This document shows, in pieces, positions 32,296 to 40,554 of a stretch of DNA of 64,000 nucleotides (position 1 is the first letter of the stretch; each line of letters begins with the position of its first letter). The stretch is from Cellulomonas sp. SG140. GTDB lineage: Bacteria > Actinomycetota > Actinomycetes > Actinomycetales > Cellulomonadaceae. The notes under the pieces were generated by a model, which was not told the origin of the DNA, did no database searches, and worked only from the letters and a program-made list of their open reading frames with translations. The position numbers and the translations under genes are program-made. The stretch lies in contig NZ_JANZLA010000001.1 of assembly GCF_025770785.1 (NCBI RefSeq), positions 620,001-684,000 on the forward strand, in the 5' to 3' direction.

Positions 32296-33165
32296 TCAGA
32301 CCACCGGCACGAACCCGTTCGTCCCGGTCAGCAGGCCCTGCAGCCAGCCCGCCCACGTGCTCCACACACCGGTGACCATCGCCAGACCCAGCACCACCAG
32401 CAGCCCACCGCCGATGCGGGTCACCGCGACCCGGTGCCGGCGCACCAGCGCCATCGCCCGGCTCATCCGCTCCACGCCCAGCGCGACCAGGAGGAACGGC
32501 AGGCCCAGCCCCGCGCAGAACACCGCCGCCAGCACCGCGCCACGCGCGGCCGAGCCGTCGCCGAGGGACAGGGCGAGGATCGCCGCGAGCGTCGGGCCGA
32601 TGCACGGCGTCCAGCCCAGGCCGAACGTCAGGCCCAGGATCGGCGCGGCCCAGACGCCGGCCCGCGGAGCGAGGTGCATCCGCCGCTCCTGCTGCAGGAA
32701 CGGCACGAAGCCCAAGAAGGCGAGACCGAGCAGCGCGACGACGACGCCGAGCACGCGCGAGATCGGCCCCTGCCAGTGCAGCAGCGCCGCACCGACCGTG
32801 CCGGCCAGCGCACCGAAGGCGACGAACACCACGGTGAACCCCGCGACGAACAGCCCGACGCCGGCCAGCAGCCGCCGCCGACCGGCCCGCGCTTGCGCCC
32901 GCTCGTCGGCCCGCTCGTCGACGGTGGCCGAGAGCGCACCGCCGGCACCGGGCACGGCCGGCGCACCGGCGAGCAGAGCCGTCGGCCGCGCCGTCACCCC
33001 GAGGGCGCTGCCGAGGTAGCCGAGGTACCCCGGCACCAGCGGCAGGACGCACGGCGACGCGAAGCTCACCACGCCCGCCAGCAGCGCCACCGGCACCGCC
33101 AGCAGCAGCGACCCGCTGGCGACCGCCTGCCCGAACGCGTCGCCGATGCCGGCGGCCACGCTCAT
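32296..33165 (-). CDS. ccdA: cytochrome c biogenesis protein CcdA
   Basis: Membrane thiol-disulfide shuttle that passes reductant from cytoplasmic thioredoxin to the TlpA/ResA-type protein, 289 aa. The two redox cysteines are in VVSFASPCVLPLVPGYLG (near residue 33) and GLTFGLGWTPCIGPTLAA (near residue 187). An extra hydrophilic loop of about 40 residues follows the first helices. ATG 33165 overlaps the tlpA stop (ATGA). Confidence 0.95.
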   Translation of the reverse strand: MSVAAGIGDAFGQAVASGSLLLAVPVALLAGVVSFASPCVLPLVPGYLGYLGSALGVTARPTALLAGAPAVPGAGGALSATVDERADERAQARAGRRRLLAGVGLFVAGFTVVFVAFGALAGTVGAALLHWQGPISRVLGVVVALLGLAFLGFVPFLQQERRMHLAPRAGVWAAPILGLTFGLGWTPCIGPTLAAILALSLGDGSAARGAVLAAVFCAGLGLPFLLVALGVERMSRAMALVRRHRVAVTRIGGGLLVVLGLAMVTGVWSTWAGWLQGLLTGTNGFVPVV

Positions 33166-33839
33166 CCCGCCGCCCCGGCGGTCGTCGAGGCGCTCGACCC
33201 CGAGGTGGCGCCGGACGTGGCCGTGGACCCGCCCGGCTCCGCCAGCAGCGCGTCGACCAGCGTGCGCAGCGTCGAGGGGTCGGCCAGCCCCAGGATGCGG
33301 GCCGCCACCTTCCCCTGCCGGTCGAGCAGCACGGTGGTCGGCACCGCGTTCACCGGCACCACGCCCTGCAGCGCCGCGATCGCCGAACCGCCGGTGTCCT
33401 GGATCGTCGGGTACGGGACGGAGAACTGGCGGACGAAGGCGTCGGCCGCGCCGGCGGCGTCGGTGCCGTTGATCCCCAGCACCTTCAGCCCCTTGGCGGC
33501 GTCCTCGTTCGCGAGCGCGACGAGGGTCGGTGCCTCGGCACGGCACGGCGGGCAGGCCGCGTACCAGGTGTTCAGCAGCACGACGTCTCCCCGCCACGCG
33601 CTCACGTCCTGCGCGGCGCCCGTGAAGTCCGTGCCGGACAGCGTCACCGGGCCCTTGCGCTGGCCGACCGGCCAGGTCGTGGTGCTGCCGTCGCCGGACT
33701 GGTAGCCCTGGTCCACCACGTCGGACGGACGGCTCGCGGGACGTGCCGCTCCCCCGCACGCCGCGGTGCCCAGGACGACGGCCAGCCCGAGGGCGGCCGC
33801 CAGGGGCGCCCGCCACCGGCGCCCGTGCAGCCGCGCCAT
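33162..33839 (-). CDS. TlpA/ResA-type thiol-disulfide lipoprotein
   Basis: Extracytoplasmic thioredoxin-fold reductant for apocytochrome c, 225 aa. A lipoprotein signal ends at Cys28 (LGTAAC). The active site is Cys96 and Cys99 in YAACPPCRAE, and the cis-proline loop is AVPTTVLLD. The last ~25 residues are Ser/Thr/Gly-rich. ATG 33839 (or the adjacent GTG 33842) overlaps the stop of the histidine phosphatase gene. CcdA, next in the operon, is its likely electron donor. Confidence 0.92.
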   Translation of the reverse strand: MARLHGRRWRAPLAAALGLAVVLGTAACGGAARPASRPSDVVDQGYQSGDGSTTTWPVGQRKGPVTLSGTDFTGAAQDVSAWRGDVVLLNTWYAACPPCRAEAPTLVALANEDAAKGLKVLGINGTDAAGAADAFVRQFSVPYPTIQDTGGSAIAALQGVVPVNAVPTTVLLDRQGKVAARILGLADPSTLRTLVDALLAEPGGSTATSGATSGSSASTTAGAAG

Positions 33840-34534
33840 CACGCCCCCGCCACCGTGGACGCACCGGCCAGCAGCGCCGCCGCCGGCTCGCAGTACCCGA
33901 TGCCGATCAGCGTGTCGCCCTCGAACCGCAACGAGGTCAACGAGCCGAGGGCGCACTGCCGTCGGCGGGGGTCGTGCCACAGGTGCCGGCCCTCGAGCGC
34001 CATCCGGGTGATCCAGATCGGCAGCTGGTGGCTGACCAGCACCGCCTCGTGCCCGCGGGCGGCCGCCCGCGCATCGGCGACCGCCGCGAGCATCCGCTCC
34101 ACCTGCTGGGTGTACGGCTCCCCCCACGAGGGGCGGAACGGGTTGCGCAGGTAGGGCCAGTGCCGGACGTGCCGCAGCGACCCGTCGCCGACGCCGAACG
34201 TCATGCCCTGGAAGTGGTTCTCCGCCTCGAGCAGGCGCGCGTCGCTGCCGATCGGAAGCCCGAACGCCGCGGCGACCGGCGCCGCCGTCTCCTGTGCGCG
34301 TTGCAGCGGGGAGGCGATCACCACCGTCACGTCGCGCCGCACGCCGCCGGCCTCGAGCGCGGGGTCGGCGTCGGGCCCGCTGCCCGCCTCGACACCGGCC
34401 AGGTAGTCGGCCACCACCTGGGCCATCCGCGCACCGGCCTCGGACAGGCGGTAGCCCGGCAGGCGGCCGTACAGAACCCCCTCGGGGTTGTGCACCTCGC
34501 CGTGGCGCAGCAGATGGACCGTGGTCGCGACCAT
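33839..34534 (-). CDS. histidine phosphatase family protein
   Basis: Phosphoglycerate-mutase-like phosphatase, 231 aa. The catalytic LLRHGE lies near residue 8, the second histidine in LVSHQLPIW near residue 173, and an arginine in SPLQRAQET near residue 88. Substrate unknown. It heads the cytochrome c maturation operon, as the phosphatase gene Rv0525 does in Mycobacterium tuberculosis. ATG 34534 follows GACACT and a six-base spacer, a possible weak leaderless promoter; upstream in-frame starts have no support. Confidence 0.88.
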   Translation of the reverse strand: MVATTVHLLRHGEVHNPEGVLYGRLPGYRLSEAGARMAQVVADYLAGVEAGSGPDADPALEAGGVRRDVTVVIASPLQRAQETAAPVAAAFGLPIGSDARLLEAENHFQGMTFGVGDGSLRHVRHWPYLRNPFRPSWGEPYTQQVERMLAAVADARAAARGHEAVLVSHQLPIWITRMALEGRHLWHDPRRRQCALGSLTSLRFEGDTLIGIGYCEPAAALLAGASTVAGA

Positions 34535-34575
34535 GGGCCCAGTGTCGCAGCCCGCGCTGGGGGTGGTGCGCGGCG

Positions 34576-35067
34576 TCAGCGCTCGGGCGTCTCCCGCAGC
34601 CGGTGCTCGACGACGGCCATCGCCTCTCCGAGCGCGGCGAGCTGCTCGTCGCTCAGCACGTCGACCAGGTGCGCCCGGACGCTCTCCACGTGGCCCGGTG
34701 CTGCCTCCACCAGCCGCTGGAACCCGGTGTCGGTCAGCGCGCACTCCACGCCGCGCAGGTCGGACGCGCACGCCCGCCGCTGCACCAGGCCGGCTGCCTC
34801 CATCCGTGCGATGGTGTGGGTGAGGCGGCTGCGGGAGTGGCCGATCCCGCTCGCGAGCTCGGACATCCGCATCCGGCGGTCCGGCGCCTCCGACAGCCGT
34901 ACCAGCACCTCGTACTCGTGCAGAGAGAAGCCGCTCTCGTCCTCGAGCTCGCGGCCCAGCGCCTCCATCAGCAGGGCGACGCCGTTGCGGAACGCGCGCC
35001 AGTGCCGCTGCTGCTCCGCCGACAGCCAGCGTGTGGCCCGTTCGGTCTGCTCGCTGCTCGACGTCAC
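34576..35067 (-). CDS. MarR family transcriptional regulator
   Basis: Winged-helix repressor-type protein, 163 aa. The helix-turn-helix is around residues 62-88 (MSELASGIGHSRSRLTHTIARM), followed by the wing and a C-terminal dimer helix. GTG 35067 is chosen because GGAG lies about seven bases upstream; a 21-residue-longer start is possible but unsupported. It diverges from the YceI gene, with repeated TCAAC/GTTGA half-sites between them, so it probably controls itself and yceI. The inducing ligand is unknown. Confidence 0.9.
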   Translation of the reverse strand: MTSSSEQTERATRWLSAEQQRHWRAFRNGVALLMEALGRELEDESGFSLHEYEVLVRLSEAPDRRMRMSELASGIGHSRSRLTHTIARMEAAGLVQRRACASDLRGVECALTDTGFQRLVEAAPGHVESVRAHLVDVLSDEQLAALGEAMAVVEHRLRETPER

Positions 35068-35155
35068 CGTCCTGCTCCTGTCCTGTGCTGCCTGCCCATC
35101 GGGGTCCACCTGTCGGTGCGCCCCTTGCATCCGACGTTCGAGTGTAGTAGAAAGT

Positions 35156-35180
35156 TCAACGAATCAGTTGACTGTTCAAC
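35156..35180. promoter_or_regulatory. probable MarR operator between marR and yceI
   Basis: Three alternating half-sites: TCAAC 35156-35160, GTTGA 35167-35171, TCAAC 35176-35180. Neighbouring pairs form inverted repeats with six- and four-base spacers. TTGCAT at 35125-35130 with TAGAAA 17 bases later may be the yceI promoter, placing the sites at the start of the transcript. Confidence 0.55.
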
Positions 35181-35212
35181 CAACCGGCCGGAGACGGCCA
35201 CGGAGGACTCCC

Positions 35213-35770
35213 ATGACCACCACCGCCATCCCGCAGGGTCTCGCCACCGGCACCTGGACCATCGACCCGTCGCACAGCGAGGCCAGCTTCACCGTCCGCC
35301 ACGCCGGCATCTCCAAGGTTCGCGGCACCGTCGCGATCGTGTCCGGTGAGATCGTGCTCGGCGACTCCCTGGCCGAGTCGCGCGTGACGGCCACGCTGGA
35401 CCCGAGCACGGTCAGCACCGGCGACGCGAACCGCGACGGCCACCTGAAGAGCGGCGACTTCTTCGACGTGGAGAAGTTCGGCCAGTGGACCTTCGTCTCC
35501 ACCGAGATCCGCCAGGCCGGCGGCAGCACCTACGAGATCGCCGGCGACCTGACCATCCACGGCGTGACGCAGCGCGTCGAGCTCGCCACCGAGTTCAACG
35601 GCACCGCGACGGACCCCTTCGGCAACCTCCGGGCCGGCGGCGAGGCGACCACCACCATCTCCCGCAAGGACTTCGGCCTCACCTGGAACGCGGCCCTCGA
35701 GGCCGGCGGTGTGCTGGTGGCCGACAAGGTGCGCATCGACCTCGACGTGTCGGTGATCAAGCAGGCCTGA
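35213..35770 (+). CDS. YceI family protein
   Basis: Lipocalin-like YceI-domain protein, 185 aa, covering nearly the whole length. Family motifs are visible: GTWTIDPSHSEASFTVRHAG at the N-terminus, HLKSGDFFDVEKF near residue 80, and the C-terminal SRKDFGLTWNAALEAGG. Members bind polyprenyl or amide ligands; no signal peptide is present, so it should be cytoplasmic. ATG 35213 has GGAGG six bases upstream. Divergent from a MarR regulator, which is a common arrangement. Confidence 0.92.
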   Translation: MTTTAIPQGLATGTWTIDPSHSEASFTVRHAGISKVRGTVAIVSGEIVLGDSLAESRVTATLDPSTVSTGDANRDGHLKSGDFFDVEKFGQWTFVSTEIRQAGGSTYEIAGDLTIHGVTQRVELATEFNGTATDPFGNLRAGGEATTTISRKDFGLTWNAALEAGGVLVADKVRIDLDVSVIKQA

Positions 35771-35815
35771 GCCTCGGCTCGCCCCCGCGCCCGGGGTCCT
35801 GCCCCGGCGCCACGA

Positions 35816-35845
35816 CCCGGCCCGGTCCGCCACGTGCGGGCCGGG
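35816..35845. terminator. hairpin terminator between yceI and rex
   Basis: Inverted repeat with perfect nine-base arms (CCCGGCCCG at 35816-35824, CGGGCCGGG at 35837-35845) and a 12-base loop between two convergent genes. A second, weaker hairpin (GCGCCCGGGG/GCCCCGGCGC) precedes it. Confidence 0.65.
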
Positions 35846-35862
35846 CCTCGTCATACCCCCGC

Positions 35863-36528
35863 TCACGCCCCCTCGCCGTCGACCGCCCGGCGCCGCCCGT
35901 GCCCGTGGAACGCGAGGATCTGCAGCTCCGAGGCGACGTCCACCGACCGCACGTCGACGTCGTCGGGGACGTGCAGCACCGCGGGGGCGAAGGTGAGGAT
36001 GCCGGTCACCCCCGCGGCCACGAGCAGGTCGGCGACGTGCTGGGCGGCCGACGGCGGGGTGGTGATCACGCCGATCGTCGCGCCCTGCACCGCCACCAGC
36101 TCGGCCAGCGCCTCGAGCGGCCGCACCGGCAGCCCCGCCACCACCGTGCCGACCACGTCCGGTGCGACGTCGACCAGACCCACCAGCGTGAAGCCGCGCT
36201 GTGCGATCCCGGCGTAGCCGGCCAGGGCGCGCCCGAGGTTCCCGACGCCGACCACGACGAGTCGCTGCGGCACCGCGACGCCCAGCACCCGTCCGATCTG
36301 CTCGCGCAGGTGCGGCACGTCGTACCCGACGCCTCGGCGGCCGTAGGTGCCGAGGAACGACAGGTCCTTGCGCAGCAGCGCGGACTGCACGCCGGCGCGG
36401 GTGGCCAGCTCCTCCGAGGACGTCAGCAGGTGCCCCTCGGCCGCCAGCACGTCGAGCGTGCGCAGGTACGCGGGGAGCCGGGCGACGGTGGCCGGCGGCA
36501 CCTGGGGGCGGGCGCGCACCGGTGTCAC
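35863..36528 (-). CDS. rex: redox-sensing transcriptional repressor Rex
   Basis: NADH/NAD+-sensing repressor of respiratory genes, 221 aa. An N-terminal winged helix covers about residues 15-80 (including QSALLRKDLSFLGTYGRRGVGYDV), followed by a Rossmann domain with VVVGVGNLGRALAGY near residue 95. A domain-swapped C-terminal helix follows. GTG 36528 is preceded by TAGCCT and seven bases, a leaderless arrangement. In Streptomyces rex is followed by hem genes; here it converges on yceI instead. Likely targets in this window include the ggr-nuo promoter (15369-15386). Confidence 0.95.
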   Translation of the reverse strand: MTPVRARPQVPPATVARLPAYLRTLDVLAAEGHLLTSSEELATRAGVQSALLRKDLSFLGTYGRRGVGYDVPHLREQIGRVLGVAVPQRLVVVGVGNLGRALAGYAGIAQRGFTLVGLVDVAPDVVGTVVAGLPVRPLEALAELVAVQGATIGVITTPPSAAQHVADLLVAAGVTGILTFAPAVLHVPDDVDVRSVDVASELQILAFHGHGRRRAVDGEGA

Positions 36529-36598
36529 CGGACCGAGGCTAGGGCGCCGACCAGGCGCTGACCAGGGCCAGCGCCGGGGGGAGCCGCGGCAGGTCGAC

Positions 36599-36859
36599 TC
36601 AGCGTCCGACGAGAGCCCGGCGCAGCGCCTCGCCGTCGACGCGCCACCACGCGTGCCGGACCCCGTCCACCTCGACCACCGGCACCAGCTCGCCGTACTC
36701 CTCGAGCAGGTCTCGGCCGCCCGCCGGCGGGGCGTCGTCCACGTCCACCTCGGTCCACGCGGTGCCGGTGCGCGCGCAGACGTCCGCCACGACCACACGC
36801 GCCTCGACGCACAGGTGGCACCCGACACGTCCGTACAGCACCACCCGGGGAGAGCTCAC
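36599..36859 (-). CDS. glutaredoxin-like protein
   Basis: Small thioredoxin-fold protein, 86 aa, with a redox motif in YGRVGCHLCVEARV (CHLC) and the cis-proline region GELVPVVEVDGV. A role as a thiol reductant is probable but the substrate is unknown. GTG 36859 is preceded by TACGGT and a six-base spacer, indicating a leaderless mRNA. It lies just upstream of rex on the same strand, as in many actinobacteria. Confidence 0.88.
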   Translation of the reverse strand: MSSPRVVLYGRVGCHLCVEARVVVADVCARTGTAWTEVDVDDAPPAGGRDLLEEYGELVPVVEVDGVRHAWWRVDGEALRRALVGR

Positions 36860-36937
36860 GGGCCCACCGTAGGCGGCGCACCGGTCGAGCCGCCGCCCCA
36901 CGACGACCCCCGGGACGGGCGGCACCGACCGCCTGGC

Positions 36938-36943
36938 TACAGT
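36938..36943 (+). promoter_or_regulatory. putative -10 box (TACAGT) for the HAD hydrolase gene
   Basis: TACAGT, six bases, then GTG 36950; no ribosome-binding site. Same hexamer and spacing as at menE. Confidence 0.55.
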
Positions 36944-36949
36944 GGCAGG

Positions 36950-37942
36950 GTGGCCCCGACGAGCGAACCGTCCGACGTGACGGCGCCGGACGAGGGTCGC
37001 ACGCCCGTCACTCGTTCGGGTGATCGCCGCCCCGCTCCGGGTCGCGGTGCATCCGGCGGCCCCGGTGCCGCCCCCGGGGTCCCCGCGCCGGCCGTCCCGG
37101 AGGACGACGAGAGGGCGGGACGCGCAGCGGTGCGAGAGGCCGTCGTGGGCCCCGGTGCGCCGCCGCACGGGTGCATCGGGGCGTTCTTCGACGTCGACAA
37201 CACGATCATCCGGGGGGCGAGCGCCTTCCACCTCGCCGTCGGCCTGTACCGGCGCGGGTTCTTCCGGCGGTTCGACATCGTCCGGTTCGCGCTGCACCAG
37301 GCGCGCTACCTCGTGTTCGGCGAGAACAAGCAGCAGATCGACGAGCTGCGCTCCGAGGCGCTGGCGATCATGCGGGGGCACTCGGTCGCCGAGGTCGCGG
37401 TGATCGCCGAGGACGTCTACGACGAGGTGCTCACCCTGCGCATCTACCCCGGCACGCGACGGCTGCTCGACGAGCACGTCGCGGCCGGGCACGCCGTCTG
37501 GCTGGTGACGGCCACCCCCGTCGAGGTCGGTGAGCTGATCGCCCGCCGCCTCGACGCGACCGGGGCGCTGGGCACGGTCGCCGAGCACCGCGACGGCTTC
37601 TACACGGGCCGGCTGGTGGGCGACCTGCTGCACGGCGAGGCGAAGGCGGCCGCCGTGCGAGCCCTCGCCGAGCGGGAGGGCATCGACCTCGCGTCGTCGT
37701 TCGCCTACGGGGACTCGGCGCACGACGTACCGATCCTGTCGCTGGTGGGCCATCCGTTCGCCATCAACCCGGACCGCCGGCTGCGCCGGCACGCCGCGGA
37801 CGTCGGCTGGCCGGTGCGCGAGTTCCGCGCCCGTCGCCGGGCCACGCGCCGCAGCATCAACGCCGCCAGCCTCGCCGGGCTGGCGTGGGTCGCCGGGCTG
37901 GTCGCGCGAGCCGTCCGTCGGTCCCTGGCGGACCGGCCGTGA
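36950..37942 (+). CDS. HAD-IB family hydrolase (SerB1-like)
   Basis: Phosphatase-like HAD superfamily protein, 330 aa. After ~75 Pro/Gly/Ala-rich residues the HAD motif I GAFFDVDNTII appears, motif II is in VWLVTATPVEVG and motif III is SSFAYGDSAHDVPILSLVG. A basic, weakly hydrophobic C-terminus (SLAGLAWVAGLVARAV) may touch the membrane. It resembles proteins annotated as SerB1 or lysophospholipid phosphatases; substrate not determinable here. GTG 36950 is chosen from the TACAGT box six bases before it. Confidence 0.85.
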   Translation: MAPTSEPSDVTAPDEGRTPVTRSGDRRPAPGRGASGGPGAAPGVPAPAVPEDDERAGRAAVREAVVGPGAPPHGCIGAFFDVDNTIIRGASAFHLAVGLYRRGFFRRFDIVRFALHQARYLVFGENKQQIDELRSEALAIMRGHSVAEVAVIAEDVYDEVLTLRIYPGTRRLLDEHVAAGHAVWLVTATPVEVGELIARRLDATGALGTVAEHRDGFYTGRLVGDLLHGEAKAAAVRALAEREGIDLASSFAYGDSAHDVPILSLVGHPFAINPDRRLRRHAADVGWPVREFRARRRATRRSINAASLAGLAWVAGLVARAVRRSLADRP

Positions 37943-38565
37943 GCGCGCAGCAGCCGGCCGCGCGGACCGGGCGGGGACCGCTCGGCGAGGAGGCCCGCGG
38001 CGCCCGGCGGGACGGGCAGCCCTCGCAGGGGAGACCCGTTCGCGTGCGCACCGCGCAGGTCGAGGACGCCGGCGCGCTCGCCGAGCTCGCGGCGGTGACG
38101 TTCCCGCTGGCGTGCCCGCCCGGCTCCACCGCCGCCGACCAGCAGGCGTTCCTCGCGCAGCACCTGTCCGCCGAGCGCTTCGCCGGCTACGCCGCCGACC
38201 CCTCACGGCTGCTGCTGGTGGCCGACGACGCCACCGGCCCCCTGCTGGGCTACACGATGCTGGTGCAGGCGACCCCGGCCGACCCGGACGTGCTCGCCGC
38301 GCTGACCCTCTCCCCCACCGTCGAGCTGTCGAAGTGCTACGTGCACCCCGACCACCACGGCTCCGGGGTGTCGAGCCGGCTGATGGCCGCGACCCTCGAG
38401 GCGGCCTGCGGCACCGGCGCGGCCGGCGTGTGGCTCGGCGTGAACCAGCTCAACGGGCGGGCCCAGCGGTTCTACGCCCGGCACGGGTTCGCCGTGGTCG
38501 GCACCAAGCACTTCCGGGTCGGCAGCCGGGTCGAGGACGACTACGTGCTGGAGCGCCCGCTCTAG
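37939..38565 (+). CDS. GNAT family N-acetyltransferase
   Basis: Acetyl-CoA-dependent N-acetyltransferase, 208 aa. The GNAT fold starts near residue 35. The acetyl-CoA motif A is VELSKCYVHPDHHGSGVSSR near residue 130, and the C-terminal NGRAQRFYARHGFAVVGTKHF is motif B. Substrate unknown. GTG 37939 overlaps the HAD gene stop (GTGA), so translation is probably coupled. A longer in-frame start lies inside the HAD gene and is rejected. Confidence 0.9.
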   Translation: MSAQQPAARTGRGPLGEEARGARRDGQPSQGRPVRVRTAQVEDAGALAELAAVTFPLACPPGSTAADQQAFLAQHLSAERFAGYAADPSRLLLVADDATGPLLGYTMLVQATPADPDVLAALTLSPTVELSKCYVHPDHHGSGVSSRLMAATLEAACGTGAAGVWLGVNQLNGRAQRFYARHGFAVVGTKHFRVGSRVEDDYVLERPL

Positions 38566-38615
38566 CAGCAGGAACGACCTCGAGCGGCAGGGCCCTCTAG
38601 CGGCAGGAACGACGA

Positions 38616-38639
38616 AGGCCCGGTCGCGAGACCGGGCCT
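38616..38639. terminator. bidirectional hairpin terminator between the GNAT and bS22 genes
   Basis: Perfect inverted repeat AGGCCCGGTC / GACCGGGCCT with a four-base gcga loop (a stable GNRA tetraloop), between convergent genes. Confidence 0.8.
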
Positions 38640-38676
38640 GTCGGGTGCGGCGCCACCCGGACGGGCGGCGCGGCGG

Positions 38677-38775
38677 TCACTTCTTGTTGCGACGCTGGTG
38701 GCGCGTCTTGCGCAGCAGCTTGCGGTGCTTCTTCTTGGCCATCCGCTTGCGGCGCTTCTTGATGACGGAGCCCAT
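38677..38775 (-). CDS. 30S ribosomal protein bS22 (AURKAIP1/COX24-domain small protein)
   Basis: A 32-residue, very basic protein beginning [19 protein letters not shown] and ending RRNKK. Actinobacterial ribosomes carry this small protein (bS22), related to the mitochondrial AURKAIP1/COX24 domain. ATG 38775 and stop at 38677-38679 are clear. A TAAGGT -10 box at 38892-38887 would give a leader of about 105 bases. In mycobacteria the gene follows a BldC-like gene and proC; here only the BldC-like neighbour is retained. Confidence 0.92.
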   Translation of the reverse strand: MGSVIKKRRKRMAKKKHRKLLRKTRHQRRNKK

Positions 38776-38886
38776 GTGGTCCTCACTCGCTTCGGTCGGC
38801 CCGCACGGGGCCTCGGTTTGGTCGATCGGCGCGGGACGGACGCACTGGATCAACCGAGGCGCCCACGCAGGAAAGTCCGGTCGCCT

Positions 38887-38892
38887 ACCTTA
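38887..38892 (-). promoter_or_regulatory. putative -10 box (TAAGGT) for bS22
   Basis: TAAGGT on the minus strand, about 105 bases before the bS22 start. No clear -35. The 191-base gap 38776-38966 otherwise shows no gene. Confidence 0.4.
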
Positions 38893-38966
38893 CGCCCTCG
38901 GCACGGGGCAGCGCGACGCGCGGTCGGGGCCTGCCAGCAGGCCCTGTCGACCCGGCAGCGGGCTGT

Positions 38967-39203
38967 TCAGGAGGTGCGGCGCTCCTCGCGCCGGGCCGAG
39001 CCCTCGTCGTCGACGAACGCCGTGGCGGACGAGCGGAGGTAGGCGTCCAGCGCGTCCTGCGGCACGCGGAAGGAGCGTCCGACGCGCACCCCGGGCAGCT
39101 CGCCCGAGTGCAGCAGGCGGTACACCGTCATCTTCGACACCCGCATGACCTCGGCGACCTCGAGCACCGTGAGGAACCGCACCCGGCCGGACTGCTCGCT
39201 CAT
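38967..39203 (-). CDS. BldC-like helix-turn-helix DNA-binding protein
   Basis: Small MerR-type single-domain regulator, 78 aa, of the BldC/excisionase fold. The helix-turn-helix is FLTVLEVAEVMRVSKMTVYR at about residues 9-28, and the wing contains GVRVGRSFRVPQDALDAYL. BldC proteins bind cooperatively to direct repeats and control development in Streptomyces; the role here is unknown. ATG 39203 is chosen over a 30-residue-longer start because the family begins here. A TACGCT box lies at 39300-39295. Confidence 0.88.
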   Translation of the reverse strand: MSEQSGRVRFLTVLEVAEVMRVSKMTVYRLLHSGELPGVRVGRSFRVPQDALDAYLRSSATAFVDDEGSARREERRTS

Positions 39204-39354
39204 GTCAGCTCTCTCTCGGGCGCGCGCCCGGGGAACGGTCGCGGCCGGGTGTCGCCGCGGGACGAGCCCGACGACGCCGGGTGCTCGGCGCACAGCGTAG
39301 TGGCTGGTGGGACGCGTGGGAAAGGGGTGACCGAAGGGTCCGGTGTGACGGAAT

Positions 39355-40554
39355 TCATGCGTACTCGACGTCCAGCCCGAGGTGCGGGAACACCTCCGCT
39401 CGCGTCGCCCGGATCGCCCTGTCGACGTCGTCCGCGGGGTCGTAGCCGGCCGACCACGGGCGGAAGGTCGCGGGCTGACCGTCGGTCATCCGGTGGGTCG
39501 ACAGCGGTCCGTACCGGGCCTCCACGATGGTCACCCAGTCCTCGGGCAGCGGGGTGTCCGGAGGCACCGACCGGTGCGTCGCCGTGGCGATCAGGTGGGA
39601 CCAGACCCGCGGCACCACGTCGGCCATCGCGTAGCCCCCACCGCCCAGCGCGAGCCAGCGGCCGTCCACCAGCTCGTGCGCCAGGTCGTGCAGCAGCTCC
39701 GCCGCACGTCGCTGACCGTCCACCGACGTGCGCAGGGTGGTCAGCGGGTCGGAGACGTGCGTGTCGCACCCGTGCTGGGTCACCAGCACGTCCGGCGCGA
39801 ACTCCCGGACCACCGGCGGCACCACCGCGTCGATCGCCCGCAGCCAGCCCGCGTCGCCCGTCCGGGAGGGCAGCGCGACGTTGACGGCCGTGCCGAGCGC
39901 GTGGGGCCCGCCGATCTCGCTCGCCCACCCGGTGCCCGGGAACAGGGCGTGGCCGGTCTCGTGCAGCGAGATCGTCAGCACCCGCGGGTCGTCCCAGAAG
40001 GCGGCCTGCACGCCGTCCCCGTGGTGCGCGTCGATGTCGACGTACGCCACCCGTTCGGCGCCCGCGTCCAGCAGCGCCCGGATCGCCAGCGCGGCGTCGT
40101 TGTACACGCAGAACCCGGAGGCGGCGCCCGGCATCGCGTGGTGCAGGCCGCCCCCGACGTTGACCGCGTGCTGCACGTCGCCCGTCCACAGCGCCAGCGC
40201 GGCGTCGACCGACCCGGTGACCACGCTCGCGGCGGCCGTGTGCATCAGCGGGAAGATCGGGTCGTCGGACGTCCCGAGACCCCGCGCGAGGTCCGGCAGA
40301 CCCTGCTCGGCGGCGGCGTGCACCGCGGCGACGTAGGCCGGCTCGTGCACGGTGGTCAGCAGCGCGTCGGAGGCCGGCTCGGCACCGACCACCTCGACGT
40401 CCGGCTGGTCGAGCAGGCCCAGGCCGGCCGCGAGCGCGATGGTCAGGTCGATCCGCTCGCTGGTCATCGGGTGGCCGGGGCCGAAGTCGTACGCCAGCAG
40501 CTCGGTTGACCACACCACCCGAGCGACCGTCGTGGTGCGGGACAGCGAGGTCAT
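39355..40554 (-). CDS. acetoin utilization protein AcuC (histone-deacetylase family)
   Basis: Zinc-dependent deacetylase of the class I HDAC/AcuC type, 399 aa. The active-site region is visible as NVGGGLHHAMPGAASGFC with tandem histidines, the metal ligands in VDIDAHHGDGVQ, and LALGGGGYAMADVVPR near the C-terminus. It may deacetylate acetyl-CoA synthetase or other proteins; the substrate is not known here. ATG 40554 follows GACCGT and six bases, a possible weak leaderless promoter. Divergent from the PPK2 gene across 182 bases. Confidence 0.9.
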   Translation of the reverse strand: MTSLSRTTTVARVVWSTELLAYDFGPGHPMTSERIDLTIALAAGLGLLDQPDVEVVGAEPASDALLTTVHEPAYVAAVHAAAEQGLPDLARGLGTSDDPIFPLMHTAAASVVTGSVDAALALWTGDVQHAVNVGGGLHHAMPGAASGFCVYNDAALAIRALLDAGAERVAYVDIDAHHGDGVQAAFWDDPRVLTISLHETGHALFPGTGWASEIGGPHALGTAVNVALPSRTGDAGWLRAIDAVVPPVVREFAPDVLVTQHGCDTHVSDPLTTLRTSVDGQRRAAELLHDLAHELVDGRWLALGGGGYAMADVVPRVWSHLIATATHRSVPPDTPLPEDWVTIVEARYGPLSTHRMTDGQPATFRPWSAGYDPADDVDRAIRATRAEVFPHLGLDVEYA

